In this document: one piece after another, positions 8,795-16,667 of the stretch
Layout: each line of letters starts with the position of its first letter
How positions within the stretch are numbered: the first letter of the stretch is position 1
Source: Cyanobacteria bacterium FACHB-DQ100
GTDB lineage: Bacteria > Cyanobacteriota > Cyanobacteriia > Leptolyngbyales > Leptolyngbyaceae
NCBI GenBank assembly: GCA_014695195.1
Contig: JACJNW010000023.1
Span: 186,001 to 250,000, forward strand
DNA length: 64,000 bases
Reading direction: 5' to 3'
The notes under the pieces: model-generated
Database searches by the model: none
The model's input: only the letters and a program-made list of their open reading frames with translations
What the model was told of the DNA's origin: nothing
Made by a program: the position numbers and the translations under genes

Positions 8795-8816
8795 AAGCGG
8801 CACGATCGCGCCGCTT
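8795..8816. repeat. Small GC-rich hairpin between murI and sds
   Basis: AAGCGGC (8795-8801) and GCCGCTT (8810-8816) form a perfect 7-bp stem whose loop carries CGATCG. There is no T-tract, so it could be a processing or attenuation stem within the murI-sds transcript. Nearby the short sequence GTCTTAACC is repeated at 8890 and 8903. Confidence 0.4.
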
Positions 8817-8905
8817 AACTTCAACACGCTTGAGGAATTGAAGCAGTGGCGACAAGCGCAAACCTAGCTCCTTCACCAAGCTCCAAATAGTCTTAACCAA
8901 TGGTC

Positions 8906-9760
8906 TTAACCCACGGCGACCGATTCCGAGAGTGTCACTTGCTGTACTGTCGGAGTGTAACCGAGCCAGCGTTGCGCCACTTCCACAAATGGCTCTGGAG
9001 TGCCGCTGACATAAAACTGCGTCGGTAAAGGAGGCTGTGCAGATCGCAAGCCCAGCAATTCCAACTCCTGCGCGGCTGCTTTCGCAACGGAGACGGCCGG
9101 ATCAATCAGCTGTACTGAACTGGGGACGATCGATCTCACAACCGGAGCGAGGTGCGGATAGTGCGTGCAGCCATAAATTAGCGTGTCAATGCTTTGATCT
9201 AATAGCGGCTTGAGATAACGTTGAGCGACTTTATAAGTATAAGAATCCTCAATTCGCCCTTGCTCAATCAATGGCACAAACTCAGGACAGCCAATTTGCC
9301 AAACTTCAGCGGTCGGCTCAACTTCAAGAATGGCTTGGCGATAGGCATCACTGGCAGCAGTGGCAGGAGTCGAAATTACTCCGATGCGTCGTCCTTGTTT
9401 GACGGCTGCCCTTGCACCTGGCAGAATCACACCCAGAATCGGTAGACTTGGAAACTCTTGGCGGATGGTTTCGATCGCCAATGCCGAGCTGGTATTACAC
9501 GCCATAATCACCATTTTGGCGCGACGTTCTACCATCCAATTCAAAATTTCGCGCACAAACTGAATAATTTCGGCCTGCGATCGAGTGCCATACGGAACAC
9601 GAGCAGTATCACCAAAATACAACAGCGATTCGTTCGGCAGCTGGCGATACATCTCGCGCAGCACCGTTAAGCCACCGACCCCGCTATCAAATAGCCCGAT
9701 CGGATTTGAGCCATTCGGTGACTCAGCTAAGCAACCGAACTCTTCTCCCAGGTTGATCAT
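8906..9760 (-). CDS. murI: Glutamate racemase
   Basis: This cofactor-independent enzyme makes D-glutamate for peptidoglycan. The 284-residue protein starts with the family block PIGLFDSGVGGLTVLREM, and YFGDTARVPYG follows. The two catalytic cysteines are seen in MACNTSSALA and in YGCTHYPHL. It is the usual length. The gene follows the peptidoglycan amidase on the same strand with a 166-base gap that holds a hairpin, so partial cotranscription is likely. Confidence 0.95.
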   Translation of the reverse strand: MINLGEEFGCLAESPNGSNPIGLFDSGVGGLTVLREMYRQLPNESLLYFGDTARVPYGTRSQAEIIQFVREILNWMVERRAKMVIMACNTSSALAIETIRQEFPSLPILGVILPGARAAVKQGRRIGVISTPATAASDAYRQAILEVEPTAEVWQIGCPEFVPLIEQGRIEDSYTYKVAQRYLKPLLDQSIDTLIYGCTHYPHLAPVVRSIVPSSVQLIDPAVSVAKAAAQELELLGLRSAQPPLPTQFYVSGTPEPFVEVAQRWLGYTPTVQQVTLSESVAVG

Positions 9761-9811
9761 GTCTTACTTCCTCACACCACTCAGAACATTCAGATCAGAA
9801 CATCAAAAGCC

Positions 9812-9856
9812 AGAAGGCTGAAGCAATCGTACTCTGATTTTTTGCTTCAGGCTTCT
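9812..9856 (-). terminator. Inverted repeat after the amidase gene, possible terminator/attenuator
   Basis: AGAAGGCTGAAGCAA (9812-9826) and TTGCTTCAGGCTTCT (9842-9856) pair over 15 bases with one mismatch. A nested small hairpin on the minus strand (AGCC-TTCT-GGCT) is followed by TTTTGAT. It lies between the amidase stop and the murI start on the same strand. Confidence 0.5.
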
Positions 9857-9926
9857 TACTTTCATCTCAGTCTAAGCGCTCTTGTCAAGTGGCTCAACAC
9901 CGTAGGGGTAGGATTATGGGTAGGAT

Positions 9927-11795
9927 TTAACGCGAACTGCGGCTCCCTAGATATTCGAGAACGCCGCGAGCGATCGAATCCGCCATGCGCTGACGATAGG
10001 ATGACTCTACCAAGCGAGCCGCATCAGTCCGACCTGTGACAAACCCAACTTCCACTAGAACAGAAGGCATCGAGGTGCGGCGCAAAACAAAGAAGCGGGC
10101 ACTGCGAACTCCTCGATCTTGAACTCCAGTTCCTTGCAGGACATTGCGATGAATTGTGCGGGCCAGTTCCAAGCCACTTTGGAAATAGTATGTTTCTAGC
10201 CCATTCACATCGGGACGACTCATACTGATGGCGTTGGCATGGATGCTGACAAATGCGGTTGCATTTGCTCGCTGTGCAATATCAACGCGGGGCTGGAGAT
10301 CAAGGTCAGTATCAGCGTTGCGGGTCATCACGACCTGAACCCCTCCTCGCTCTAGATTTGCCTGGACACGGCGGCTGATATCGAGCACGATTTCTTTTTC
10401 TTGAATTCCTCTGATGCCAACGGCTCCGGGGTCAGGCCCGCCATGTCCCGGATCGATTACCACGACTAGGCGACCATTGGGAACACGCGGCGGAACGGGG
10501 CGCGGATTAGTCGTAGGCGGGGCTGGGAGCGGAGAAGGCGTGATTGGGGGTGTCGTCGGCGGAGTAACCGGGAACAATCCGCGACGCACAGGTAAGATCA
10601 ACTGCTGCGGAGATGTCTGCACAATGTCGCCAAACTGCACATTTGCAGCAGGCACGAACAAGAGTGCGAGATCGTTGCCGTCTTGCCGGACTCGCGCTTG
10701 CAGAATTGAGCTACCTGCAGGCAGTTGAGGCCCTCTAAAGCTCTGGTCGGTGCGTGCCGATCGAATCAACACTCGATATGCTCCAGTCGCTCGATCCCAG
10801 CCTGTGGTGTAGCTAAGCGGCTGATTGCCACGGATAATCAGTTGGCGATTCGCATCAAGCTCGACAGATTGAACGATCGCGGTTTGACTGGCAGGAGGCT
10901 GCGTGACTGGAGGCTGTGTGACCGGAGGCTGTGTGACCGGAGTTGAACCTACAGCTTGAGGTAAGACAATTAACCCGCCAGAAGGACTCGCGCTAGCTCG
11001 CCAATCGGCACTCTGGGGGGACAGCGTTAAGGTCAAGCGAACGCTATCTGGCGTGAATTGTGAGATTTGAGCGCGAGAGACACCGCTTACATTCACTGGA
11101 AGGTCACGCGGAAACAGATTCGGAGAAAGGGTTGCGCCAAAGATGTCGATGATCATCTGGCGACGATCGTTCGATCTCAGCGATCGAACTTGTGGAGTAG
11201 CGCCCGTTGTTCTTAGAAATAAGCCATCTCCGGTTGCTTGAAGGCTCTGAACAAAGGTGCGACCTGTCGAAGTTGGCGGCAGTTGGCTAATGGGGGGTTG
11301 AGCAATGGGAGGCTGGGTAATGGGAGGTTGGGTTACAGGAGGGGTTGCAACGCCTGAAAAGGTTGGCGTAGGAAGCTGTACCGACCATTGATTTGCGGTT
11401 CTGCCTTGAAATTGAATGCGGCTCGGATCAACAGTGTATCCAGGTGCATATTCAACGACAATTCGAGTGGTTTGGCGATCGAACTGTCCCACCCGAATCG
11501 ATCGCACGCCACCGTTATAAGATTCTGTGACCTGTGGTCGCCCGAATGTGACACCTGGCAGATCGATTACCAATCGAGTTGGATCGTTCAGCAGTTGTGC
11601 CTTGGGCTGAACGCCATCATCGGTCGAAAATTCCAATTGATTCTGGGCTGGACTCAAGCGCCAGGACTGTAATCTTGCTGCTTGAGCCGGAAAGGTGAAT
11701 AGCAAAAAATAGAATGAGCAGAGCAAAAAGTAAGTCCGGAAATGAAATCTTCTTTGAGACTTTTTTGCACTGGTAGACTGAAGACCGCGTTCCAA
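9927..11795 (-). CDS. amiC: Exported N-acetylmuramoyl-L-alanine amidase with two AMIN domains
   Basis: This enzyme cleaves the bond between muramic acid and the stem peptide during septum splitting and cell-cell communication. I chose the TTG at 11795 because AGGAGAG lies five bases upstream; no ATG is near. That gives 622 residues with a signal peptide (YFLLCSFYFLLFTFPAQA). Two AMIN domains follow (about residues 45-140 and 185-285), joined by low-complexity linkers made of repeated TQPPI/TQPPV units. A third, beta-rich segment precedes the catalytic Amidase_3 domain, which starts VVIDPGHGGPDPGA and has the zinc ligands H, E (IQEKEIVLDI) and H (SIHANA), then VLVEVGF. It heads the amidase-murI-sds run. 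Confidence 0.93.
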   Translation of the reverse strand: MERGLQSTSAKKSQRRFHFRTYFLLCSFYFLLFTFPAQAARLQSWRLSPAQNQLEFSTDDGVQPKAQLLNDPTRLVIDLPGVTFGRPQVTESYNGGVRSIRVGQFDRQTTRIVVEYAPGYTVDPSRIQFQGRTANQWSVQLPTPTFSGVATPPVTQPPITQPPIAQPPISQLPPTSTGRTFVQSLQATGDGLFLRTTGATPQVRSLRSNDRRQMIIDIFGATLSPNLFPRDLPVNVSGVSRAQISQFTPDSVRLTLTLSPQSADWRASASPSGGLIVLPQAVGSTPVTQPPVTQPPVTQPPASQTAIVQSVELDANRQLIIRGNQPLSYTTGWDRATGAYRVLIRSARTDQSFRGPQLPAGSSILQARVRQDGNDLALLFVPAANVQFGDIVQTSPQQLILPVRRGLFPVTPPTTPPITPSPLPAPPTTNPRPVPPRVPNGRLVVVIDPGHGGPDPGAVGIRGIQEKEIVLDISRRVQANLERGGVQVVMTRNADTDLDLQPRVDIAQRANATAFVSIHANAISMSRPDVNGLETYYFQSGLELARTIHRNVLQGTGVQDRGVRSARFFVLRRTSMPSVLVEVGFVTGRTDAARLVESSYRQRMADSIARGVLEYLGSRSSR

Positions 11796-12315
11796 CTTTT
11801 CTCTCCTTTTGTGCGTTGCGCCGCTATTTTTCGGCAATCATTTCTATGCTTTGATAATCAAAATTGAGCAACGAAATTAAGACTTTTCGCTGACAGCTTC
11901 GATCGCCAAAATTAAATTTGCATCCTCTCTCACCCACGATCGATGAATATTTGCTCAGCTAAACATCAAGACTGAAGCTGATATTCACCGCAGAAATTCA
12001 ACGATTATTACTCAAAAAATTCAGAGCAAAATCAAATCACTGGATCGACTGACTTAATATTCCCAAGCTCGTTCCTGAGATCTGGAAATTTGCGCTTCGT
12101 TTTGTTTGGAAAATAGAGTTGTCTAGACTCGGTGTGGGCGACGCAAAGAACCCCGATCGAGTTTCTTAAAGGCGAGATCAAATTTTTTAGAAATAGCGGC
12201 TGCATACACCCCAAAGCGTGACACAAGGACATCCCAAACCTAAAAAATCTCATTTCTCAGGTTTGGGCTAGAGCATTTTAGTATGGATGCCTCAAGTTCA
12301 GCCTAATTTTTTTGC
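11796..12315. other. Intergenic region, 520 bases
   Basis: No convincing gene is present; a 73-codon leftward frame at 12032-12253 has no family features. The region should contain the amidase promoter. A 9-bp inverted repeat (CCCAAACCT 12233-12241, AGGTTTGGG 12259-12267) lies about 50 bases after the antiporter stop and may end that transcript, although no clear T-tract follows. Confidence 0.5.
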
Positions 12316-13704
12316 TCAGAGGTCATCGACGCTACTGAGATTTGGAACAGCTACAGAGTCAGTTTGAGGAAAGACGACGCGTAACAGCGGCGGTGCAAGA
12401 AAGGTGGTTAAAATCACCATGACAATAATCGCTGCCTGTAACGCATCTGAGAGGATGCCCGTGCTGGCACCAAACGACGCAAACACCAGCCCCACTTCGC
12501 CGCGTGGAATCATTCCGACTCCGATCGCCAGTCGATTTAATCCGGATTGCCCAAACAGCGTAAAGCCCGTGACCACTTTCCCCACGATCGCGACCACGAT
12601 CAAGAAGGCAGACATAATCAAGCCCTCGCGATTCGCCGGATCAAACGGATTCAACACACTGACATCGGTTCTCGCACCGACGACGACGAAAAAGACAGGC
12701 ACAAGCATATCTGCGATCGGCTTGATTTGCTCCTCAAGCTCCGCCCGCTTCTCGGTTTCAGCCAGAATTAATCCCGCAGCAAACGCGCCTAAAATTGCCT
12801 CTAGCTGAATGACGGCGGCGATATCTGCGAGCACAAACGCCACGATCAAAGCGCTTACCAGTAGCTGTCCGCGAGTTTTCAGCTCATTCACCAGGGTGAC
12901 AAACAAGGGACTGAGCAATCGTCCGAGCCAGAGGCTACCGATTAAAAAGACAGCAGCACTGATAATCAGATAAATAACGCTGGTGACTTGTACTTCTCCA
13001 GTTTTTGCCAGTCCTGCAACCACTGCCAGCACGATAATTCCAAGCACATCATCTAGAACTGCCGCTCCGATGATGATTTGTCCTTCTTTAGAGCTAAGCT
13101 GTTGCAGTTCCGACAATACCCGTGCGGTGATGCCGATACTGGTTGCGGTCAGGGCAGCTCCTGCAAAAATTGCCGGAATTGCAGGGACATTAAAAAGGGT
13201 CATCAGTCCGGCTGTGCCAAGCGCGAAGGGAACGGCGACCCCGACACAAGCGACGATCGCGGCTTGCCAACCGACCCGAATCAGTTCTTTGAGATCGGAT
13301 TCTAACCCAATCTCAAACAGCAGAATCACGACTCCGATCTCTGCAAGCACTGAAATCACTTCGCTCTGCGTTTCAAATACGAGATTGAGCGATTCGGGGC
13401 TAAGATGTGCAGTCATTTGGAGCGCTTGCATCACCAGCGATCGGCTTGCATCGAACTCCGCACTTGGAAACACCAGCAAATGCAGCGCGGACACACCGAC
13501 AATCACACCCGCAACAAGCTCACCGAGAACCGAGGGCAAGTCGAGTCGAGCGCAAATCTCACCGCCAATTTTGCTGGCAAAATACACGACGACTAAACTG
13601 AGCAGAACGCCTGCCAATACGAGAGAACTGCTTTCTGCTTCGGCAGCAGCGAGCAGTGGGGGTGAAAAAACAAACGAGTTGAACCAGGACAGGGAGTTGA
13701 TCAT
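12316..13704 (-). CDS. CPA2-family Na+(K+)/H+ antiporter, NhaS3/KefB-like
   Basis: The 462-residue membrane protein has about 12-13 hydrophobic helices. The CPA2 markers are GAALTATSIGITARVL (the unwound helix region) and GAAVLDDVLGIIVLAVV (the tandem aspartates that bind the ion), together with ILLFEIGLESDL and MIPRGEVGLVFA. No RCK/TrkA-N domain follows, as in NhaS3-type proteins rather than KefB/KefC. In cyanobacteria such proteins move sodium or potassium against protons across the plasma or thylakoid membrane. Ion choice is not readable from sequence. Confidence 0.9.
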   Translation of the reverse strand: MINSLSWFNSFVFSPPLLAAAEAESSSLVLAGVLLSLVVVYFASKIGGEICARLDLPSVLGELVAGVIVGVSALHLLVFPSAEFDASRSLVMQALQMTAHLSPESLNLVFETQSEVISVLAEIGVVILLFEIGLESDLKELIRVGWQAAIVACVGVAVPFALGTAGLMTLFNVPAIPAIFAGAALTATSIGITARVLSELQQLSSKEGQIIIGAAVLDDVLGIIVLAVVAGLAKTGEVQVTSVIYLIISAAVFLIGSLWLGRLLSPLFVTLVNELKTRGQLLVSALIVAFVLADIAAVIQLEAILGAFAAGLILAETEKRAELEEQIKPIADMLVPVFFVVVGARTDVSVLNPFDPANREGLIMSAFLIVVAIVGKVVTGFTLFGQSGLNRLAIGVGMIPRGEVGLVFASFGASTGILSDALQAAIIVMVILTTFLAPPLLRVVFPQTDSVAVPNLSSVDDL

Positions 13705-14174
13705 ATTGGAGTGGGCGATGCCTATAGCACACGCGAATGTGACCGAAAATCCCTCCTATCGTACAGATTTCTTACGGCTTATTACAAAGACAGACAATTT
13801 ACTGCATTCAATGTGCTGCATTCTCGATCTTTTATTCAGTGTTCAAACGCCACTGTCAAACTACGGTTTACTAATCGTCTCTAAACCTAGTGAGCAACTT
13901 ATCCAACAACAAACTATGCTTTGTGAAAGCTTGCGCCAAAATCGGTGAAAACTGAGATTACGGTTGTAGTTCGATATCTGAATTAATTTCGGCAAAATCG
14001 TGTTTTTAGATACAACATCCTCCGGAAGACTAGGTTAACCTTTGGTTAAGACAAGGTAAATTAGAACATTGGTCAGATTTCCTCTCATACAGGAGCAACC
14101 CGCGATCGTGCAACCCAGCGAATAATGTCGCTGAAGCGCAAACACCAAAACCCTTTTTATCAGGAGATTAAGAG
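13705..14174. other. Intergenic region, 470 bases
   Basis: The region lies between divergent genes and presumably holds promoters for the antiporter (leftward) and the DUF7219 gene (rightward). I see no supported coding frame, RNA gene or strong hairpin. AGGAG at 14160-14164 lies about ten bases before the DUF7219 start. Confidence 0.5.
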
Positions 14175-14435
14175 ATGGCAGATCAACACAATTTCTTATA
14201 CCCGCGCAGCCGCTATCGGGGGCAAGTCAAACCAGAGAATTTGGTGTTTAATGCGAATTTGCAGGAGTTTTCTCAGCGAGTGTCGTATATTTGCTGTCTG
14301 GAGACAGGCGGTAAGATGACACCTGAAGAATCGTTTCAAGAAATTCGATCGTTGTGGAAACAACTCAAAAAAAGCCGCAAACAGCTAGGAATTGCCGCTG
14401 GAAACAACTCCGATCCGGGCAATATGGCGGTTTAA
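14175..14435 (+). CDS. Small cyanobacterial protein, DUF7219 family
   Basis: The 86-residue product begins MADQHNFLYPRSRYRGQVKP and continues ENLVFNANLQEFSQRVSYIC, LETGGKMTPEES and a basic helix IRSLWKQLKKSRKQLGI. I recognise this as a conserved cyanobacterial family of unknown function. It is soluble with no catalytic motif. The ATG follows AGGAGATTAAGAG. An in-frame extension to 14125 exists only in another frame and is not supported. A terminator lies 26 bases downstream. Confidence 0.85.
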   Translation: MADQHNFLYPRSRYRGQVKPENLVFNANLQEFSQRVSYICCLETGGKMTPEESFQEIRSLWKQLKKSRKQLGIAAGNNSDPGNMAV

Positions 14436-14460
14436 TTCTGATCGCTAACGGGATTGAAGG

Positions 14461-14492
14461 CGCATCAGTTCAAGCAGGCTGGTGCGTTTTGT
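14461..14492 (+). terminator. Intrinsic terminator after the DUF7219 gene
   Basis: CGCATCAG (14461-14468) pairs with CTGGTGCG (14479-14486) with one G-T pair and runs into TTTTGTTG. Confidence 0.7.
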
Positions 14493-14573
14493 TGTGAAAA
14501 AGCTTAAGCATTTTGTCCATTGTCGGGTTGAATCTAGCGCGTAGAATGAACACCGACATTTTCGGGCTAACTG

Positions 14574-14999
14574 ATGGAAATGAGACCTCCTGTACCGCCG
14601 TTTACGCTTGAAACGGCAAAAGCTAAGGTTCAAGCGGCTGAAGATGCGTGGAATACTCGCGATCCAGATCGCGTAGCGCTGGCATACACTGAGGACTCGC
14701 AATGGCGCAATCGATCGGAGTTCCTCAACGGGCGCGAGGCGATTCGGGCATTTCTCAGGCGCAAATGGAATAAAGAGCTAGATTATCGGCTGAGAAAAGA
14801 ACTCTGGAGCTTTGCCGACAATCGGATTTCGGTTAAGTTTGAGTATGAATGGCACGACGATTCTGGCTACTGGTACCGTTCCTATGGCAATGAACAGTGG
14901 GAGTTTGCCGAGAATGGTTTGATGCGACGACGTGAAGCCAGCATCAACGATTTGCCGATTCAGGAATCAGACCGGAAGTTTCGCTGGGCGCGGAGCTAA
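14574..14999 (+). CDS. NTF2-like fold protein of the DUF1348 family
   Basis: The 141-residue protein shows the DUF1348 pattern: [27 protein letters not shown], then [39 protein letters not shown], and [23 protein letters not shown] followed by [11 protein letters not shown]. Members are soluble, small alpha+beta barrels of unknown function. The ATG at 14574 starts [10 protein letters not shown]. It is separate from its upstream neighbour (terminator between) and from the glycosidase-like gene downstream. Confidence 0.85.
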   Translation: MEMRPPVPPFTLETAKAKVQAAEDAWNTRDPDRVALAYTEDSQWRNRSEFLNGREAIRAFLRRKWNKELDYRLRKELWSFADNRISVKFEYEWHDDSGYWYRSYGNEQWEFAENGLMRRREASINDLPIQESDRKFRWARS

Positions 15000-15134
15000 T
15001 GCAGGGAAAATTTTTCAACGATCGCAACTCATGCGGCTTTCATCTAAATAAAGAGACCATTCTCCTGCTTCAGAGTTTTGAATTCAACGCTAAACTCTGG
15101 AATGACTGTGAACCTGTTGAATTGATCTGACTTT

Positions 15135-16646
15135 ATGTTCGTTTCCGTTTGTCGGCTTCGGAGCCGAATCGCTTTTGCGATCGTTACAACCAGTTTAGTT
15201 GCCCAAGGTCTATGTCAGAGCGTTGCTAAGGCGGAGTTTCTGCCTTATTGCCAGCAAACTACAGACGCAATCCGGCAGAAAGATGGGGCTCGTCGGGCAG
15301 CGCTGAATGGTACCCCTGAAGCCCAGCAATCTTATCAAACTTTAATTCGGCAACAGGCGGAGCAACTGCGGCAGTGTCGCAATCAGAACTGGCTGAAAAC
15401 TCAGGGGATTTGGCTGCGACTGTATGCCTGTGATGCTCGACCGGGCGCGATCGACGAGGTATTAGATCGAATTGTCGATCGCGGCTACAACGAGATTTAT
15501 GTGGAAACATTCTTCAACGGACAAGTGTTGCTGCCTGCTGCGAACAATCCAACCGCCTGGCAATCGATGGTGCAATCTCCGAATAATGCTGATTTGTTAG
15601 CTCAGGTGATTCAGAAAGGGCGCGATCGTGGCTTAAAAGTGTATGCCTGGATGTTTAGCATGAACTTTGGCTACACCTATGCGATCAAGCCTGAAAAGCA
15701 AGTGACCTTGTTACGTAATGGTCGTGGGCAGACTAGCTTTCGTGCCAATACGGTTGCGGGGCTGAGTACCGATTTAGGCACATTGAACCCGGATGAAGCC
15801 TTTATTGACCCGTATAGTCTGCTGGCAAAACAGGATTATTACCGCATGATGCAAGAAGTCCTCAAGCGTAAGCCTGATGGTGTGCTGTTTGATTACATTC
15901 GCTATCCGCGCAGTCGAGGTAAACAATCAATTACAACCAGCGTGCAGGATTTGTGGATTTTTGGAGAGGCATCGAGGCAAGCGCTGATCGATCGGGGTTT
16001 GAATAACAAAGGGCGGGAATTGATCAAACGCTATATCAATCGTGGCTTTATCAGTGCTAGCGATGTTGCGACAGTCGATAAGCTGTTTCCGCGTGAGAAA
16101 GTTCCGATGTGGCAGGGACGCGTTCCCAGCACGATCGAAGCCCGTGGCTCTTCGGCTCAGCGAGCCGGAGTTTTGCAAGCAGAGTTGTGGCGGTTGAGTG
16201 TGGCTCATGCTATGCAGGGCGTGGTTGATTTTCTCAATCTGGCAGTCTATCCGGTGCGACAAGCAGGATTGCCAGCAGGAGCGGTGTTTTTTCCAGAGGG
16301 CAATCAAACGATCGGGCAGGGGTATGATTCTCGCTTGCAGCCGTGGGATCGTTTTCCGCATAATATCGCATGGCATCCGATGTCTTATGCGACTTGTGGG
16401 AATGCAAAGTGCGTTGTGCAGCAGGTTCAGCGCGTGTTAGCGCAGGCAGCACCGGGAACCGAGGTAAAACCTGTTTTAGCTGGAGTTTGGCAGGAATCGA
16501 TTAGCAATCGTCCGCCGTTAGAGGTGCAAATGGAGGCATTGCGATCGCTGTCACCGCGTATTTCGGCGATTAGTCATTTTGCTTATTCTTGGCAGGAGCC
16601 GCAATCGGATCAAGACCGTAAATATTGCGCTGCCCGGCGGCTTTAA
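15135..16646 (+). CDS. Exported glycoside-hydrolase-10-like (GHL10/DUF187-type) protein
   Basis: The 503-residue protein has a signal peptide (FAIVTTSLVAQGLCQSVAKA) and a mature part starting near EFLPYCQQ. From about residue 95 it resembles family-10-like TIM-barrel hydrolases: GIWLRLYACDARPG, a loop YNEIYVETFFNGQVLLPA, VYAWMFSMNFGY, PDGVLFDYIRYPRS and AWHPMSYATC. The FDYIRYP block is characteristic of the GHL10/YngK group, which act on surface polysaccharides; substrate is unknown. It is followed by a convergent NRPS gene only 11 bases away, where a short tandem repeat supplies both stop codons. Confidence 0.75.
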   Translation: MFVSVCRLRSRIAFAIVTTSLVAQGLCQSVAKAEFLPYCQQTTDAIRQKDGARRAALNGTPEAQQSYQTLIRQQAEQLRQCRNQNWLKTQGIWLRLYACDARPGAIDEVLDRIVDRGYNEIYVETFFNGQVLLPAANNPTAWQSMVQSPNNADLLAQVIQKGRDRGLKVYAWMFSMNFGYTYAIKPEKQVTLLRNGRGQTSFRANTVAGLSTDLGTLNPDEAFIDPYSLLAKQDYYRMMQEVLKRKPDGVLFDYIRYPRSRGKQSITTSVQDLWIFGEASRQALIDRGLNNKGRELIKRYINRGFISASDVATVDKLFPREKVPMWQGRVPSTIEARGSSAQRAGVLQAELWRLSVAHAMQGVVDFLNLAVYPVRQAGLPAGAVFFPEGNQTIGQGYDSRLQPWDRFPHNIAWHPMSYATCGNAKCVVQQVQRVLAQAAPGTEVKPVLAGVWQESISNRPPLEVQMEALRSLSPRISAISHFAYSWQEPQSDQDRKYCAARRL

Positions 16647-16667
16647 TCTAAAGGGCTTTAATCTAAA
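16639..16667. repeat. 14-bp direct repeat carrying the stop codons of two convergent genes
   Basis: GGCTTTAATCTAAA occurs at 16639-16652 and again at 16654-16667 (period 15). The first copy contains the TAA of the rightward glycosidase-like gene (16644-16646). The second contains the reverse-strand TAA of the leftward NRPS gene (16658-16660). Confidence 0.8.

Noticed and set aside
9764-9778. ACTTCCTCACACC stretch resembling the core of the cyanobacterial small RNA Yfr1
   Set aside because: It differs from the known ACTCCTCACAC core and lacks the flanking stem-loops.
12032-12253. 73-codon leftward frame
   Set aside because: No recognisable motif, no good ribosome binding site, and it lies in AT-rich intergenic sequence with a hairpin.
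12983-13948. Long 321-codon rightward frame
   Set aside because: It is mostly antisense to the clearly real CPA2 antiporter; Ser/Thr/Ala-rich low-complexity translation is typical of such shadows.
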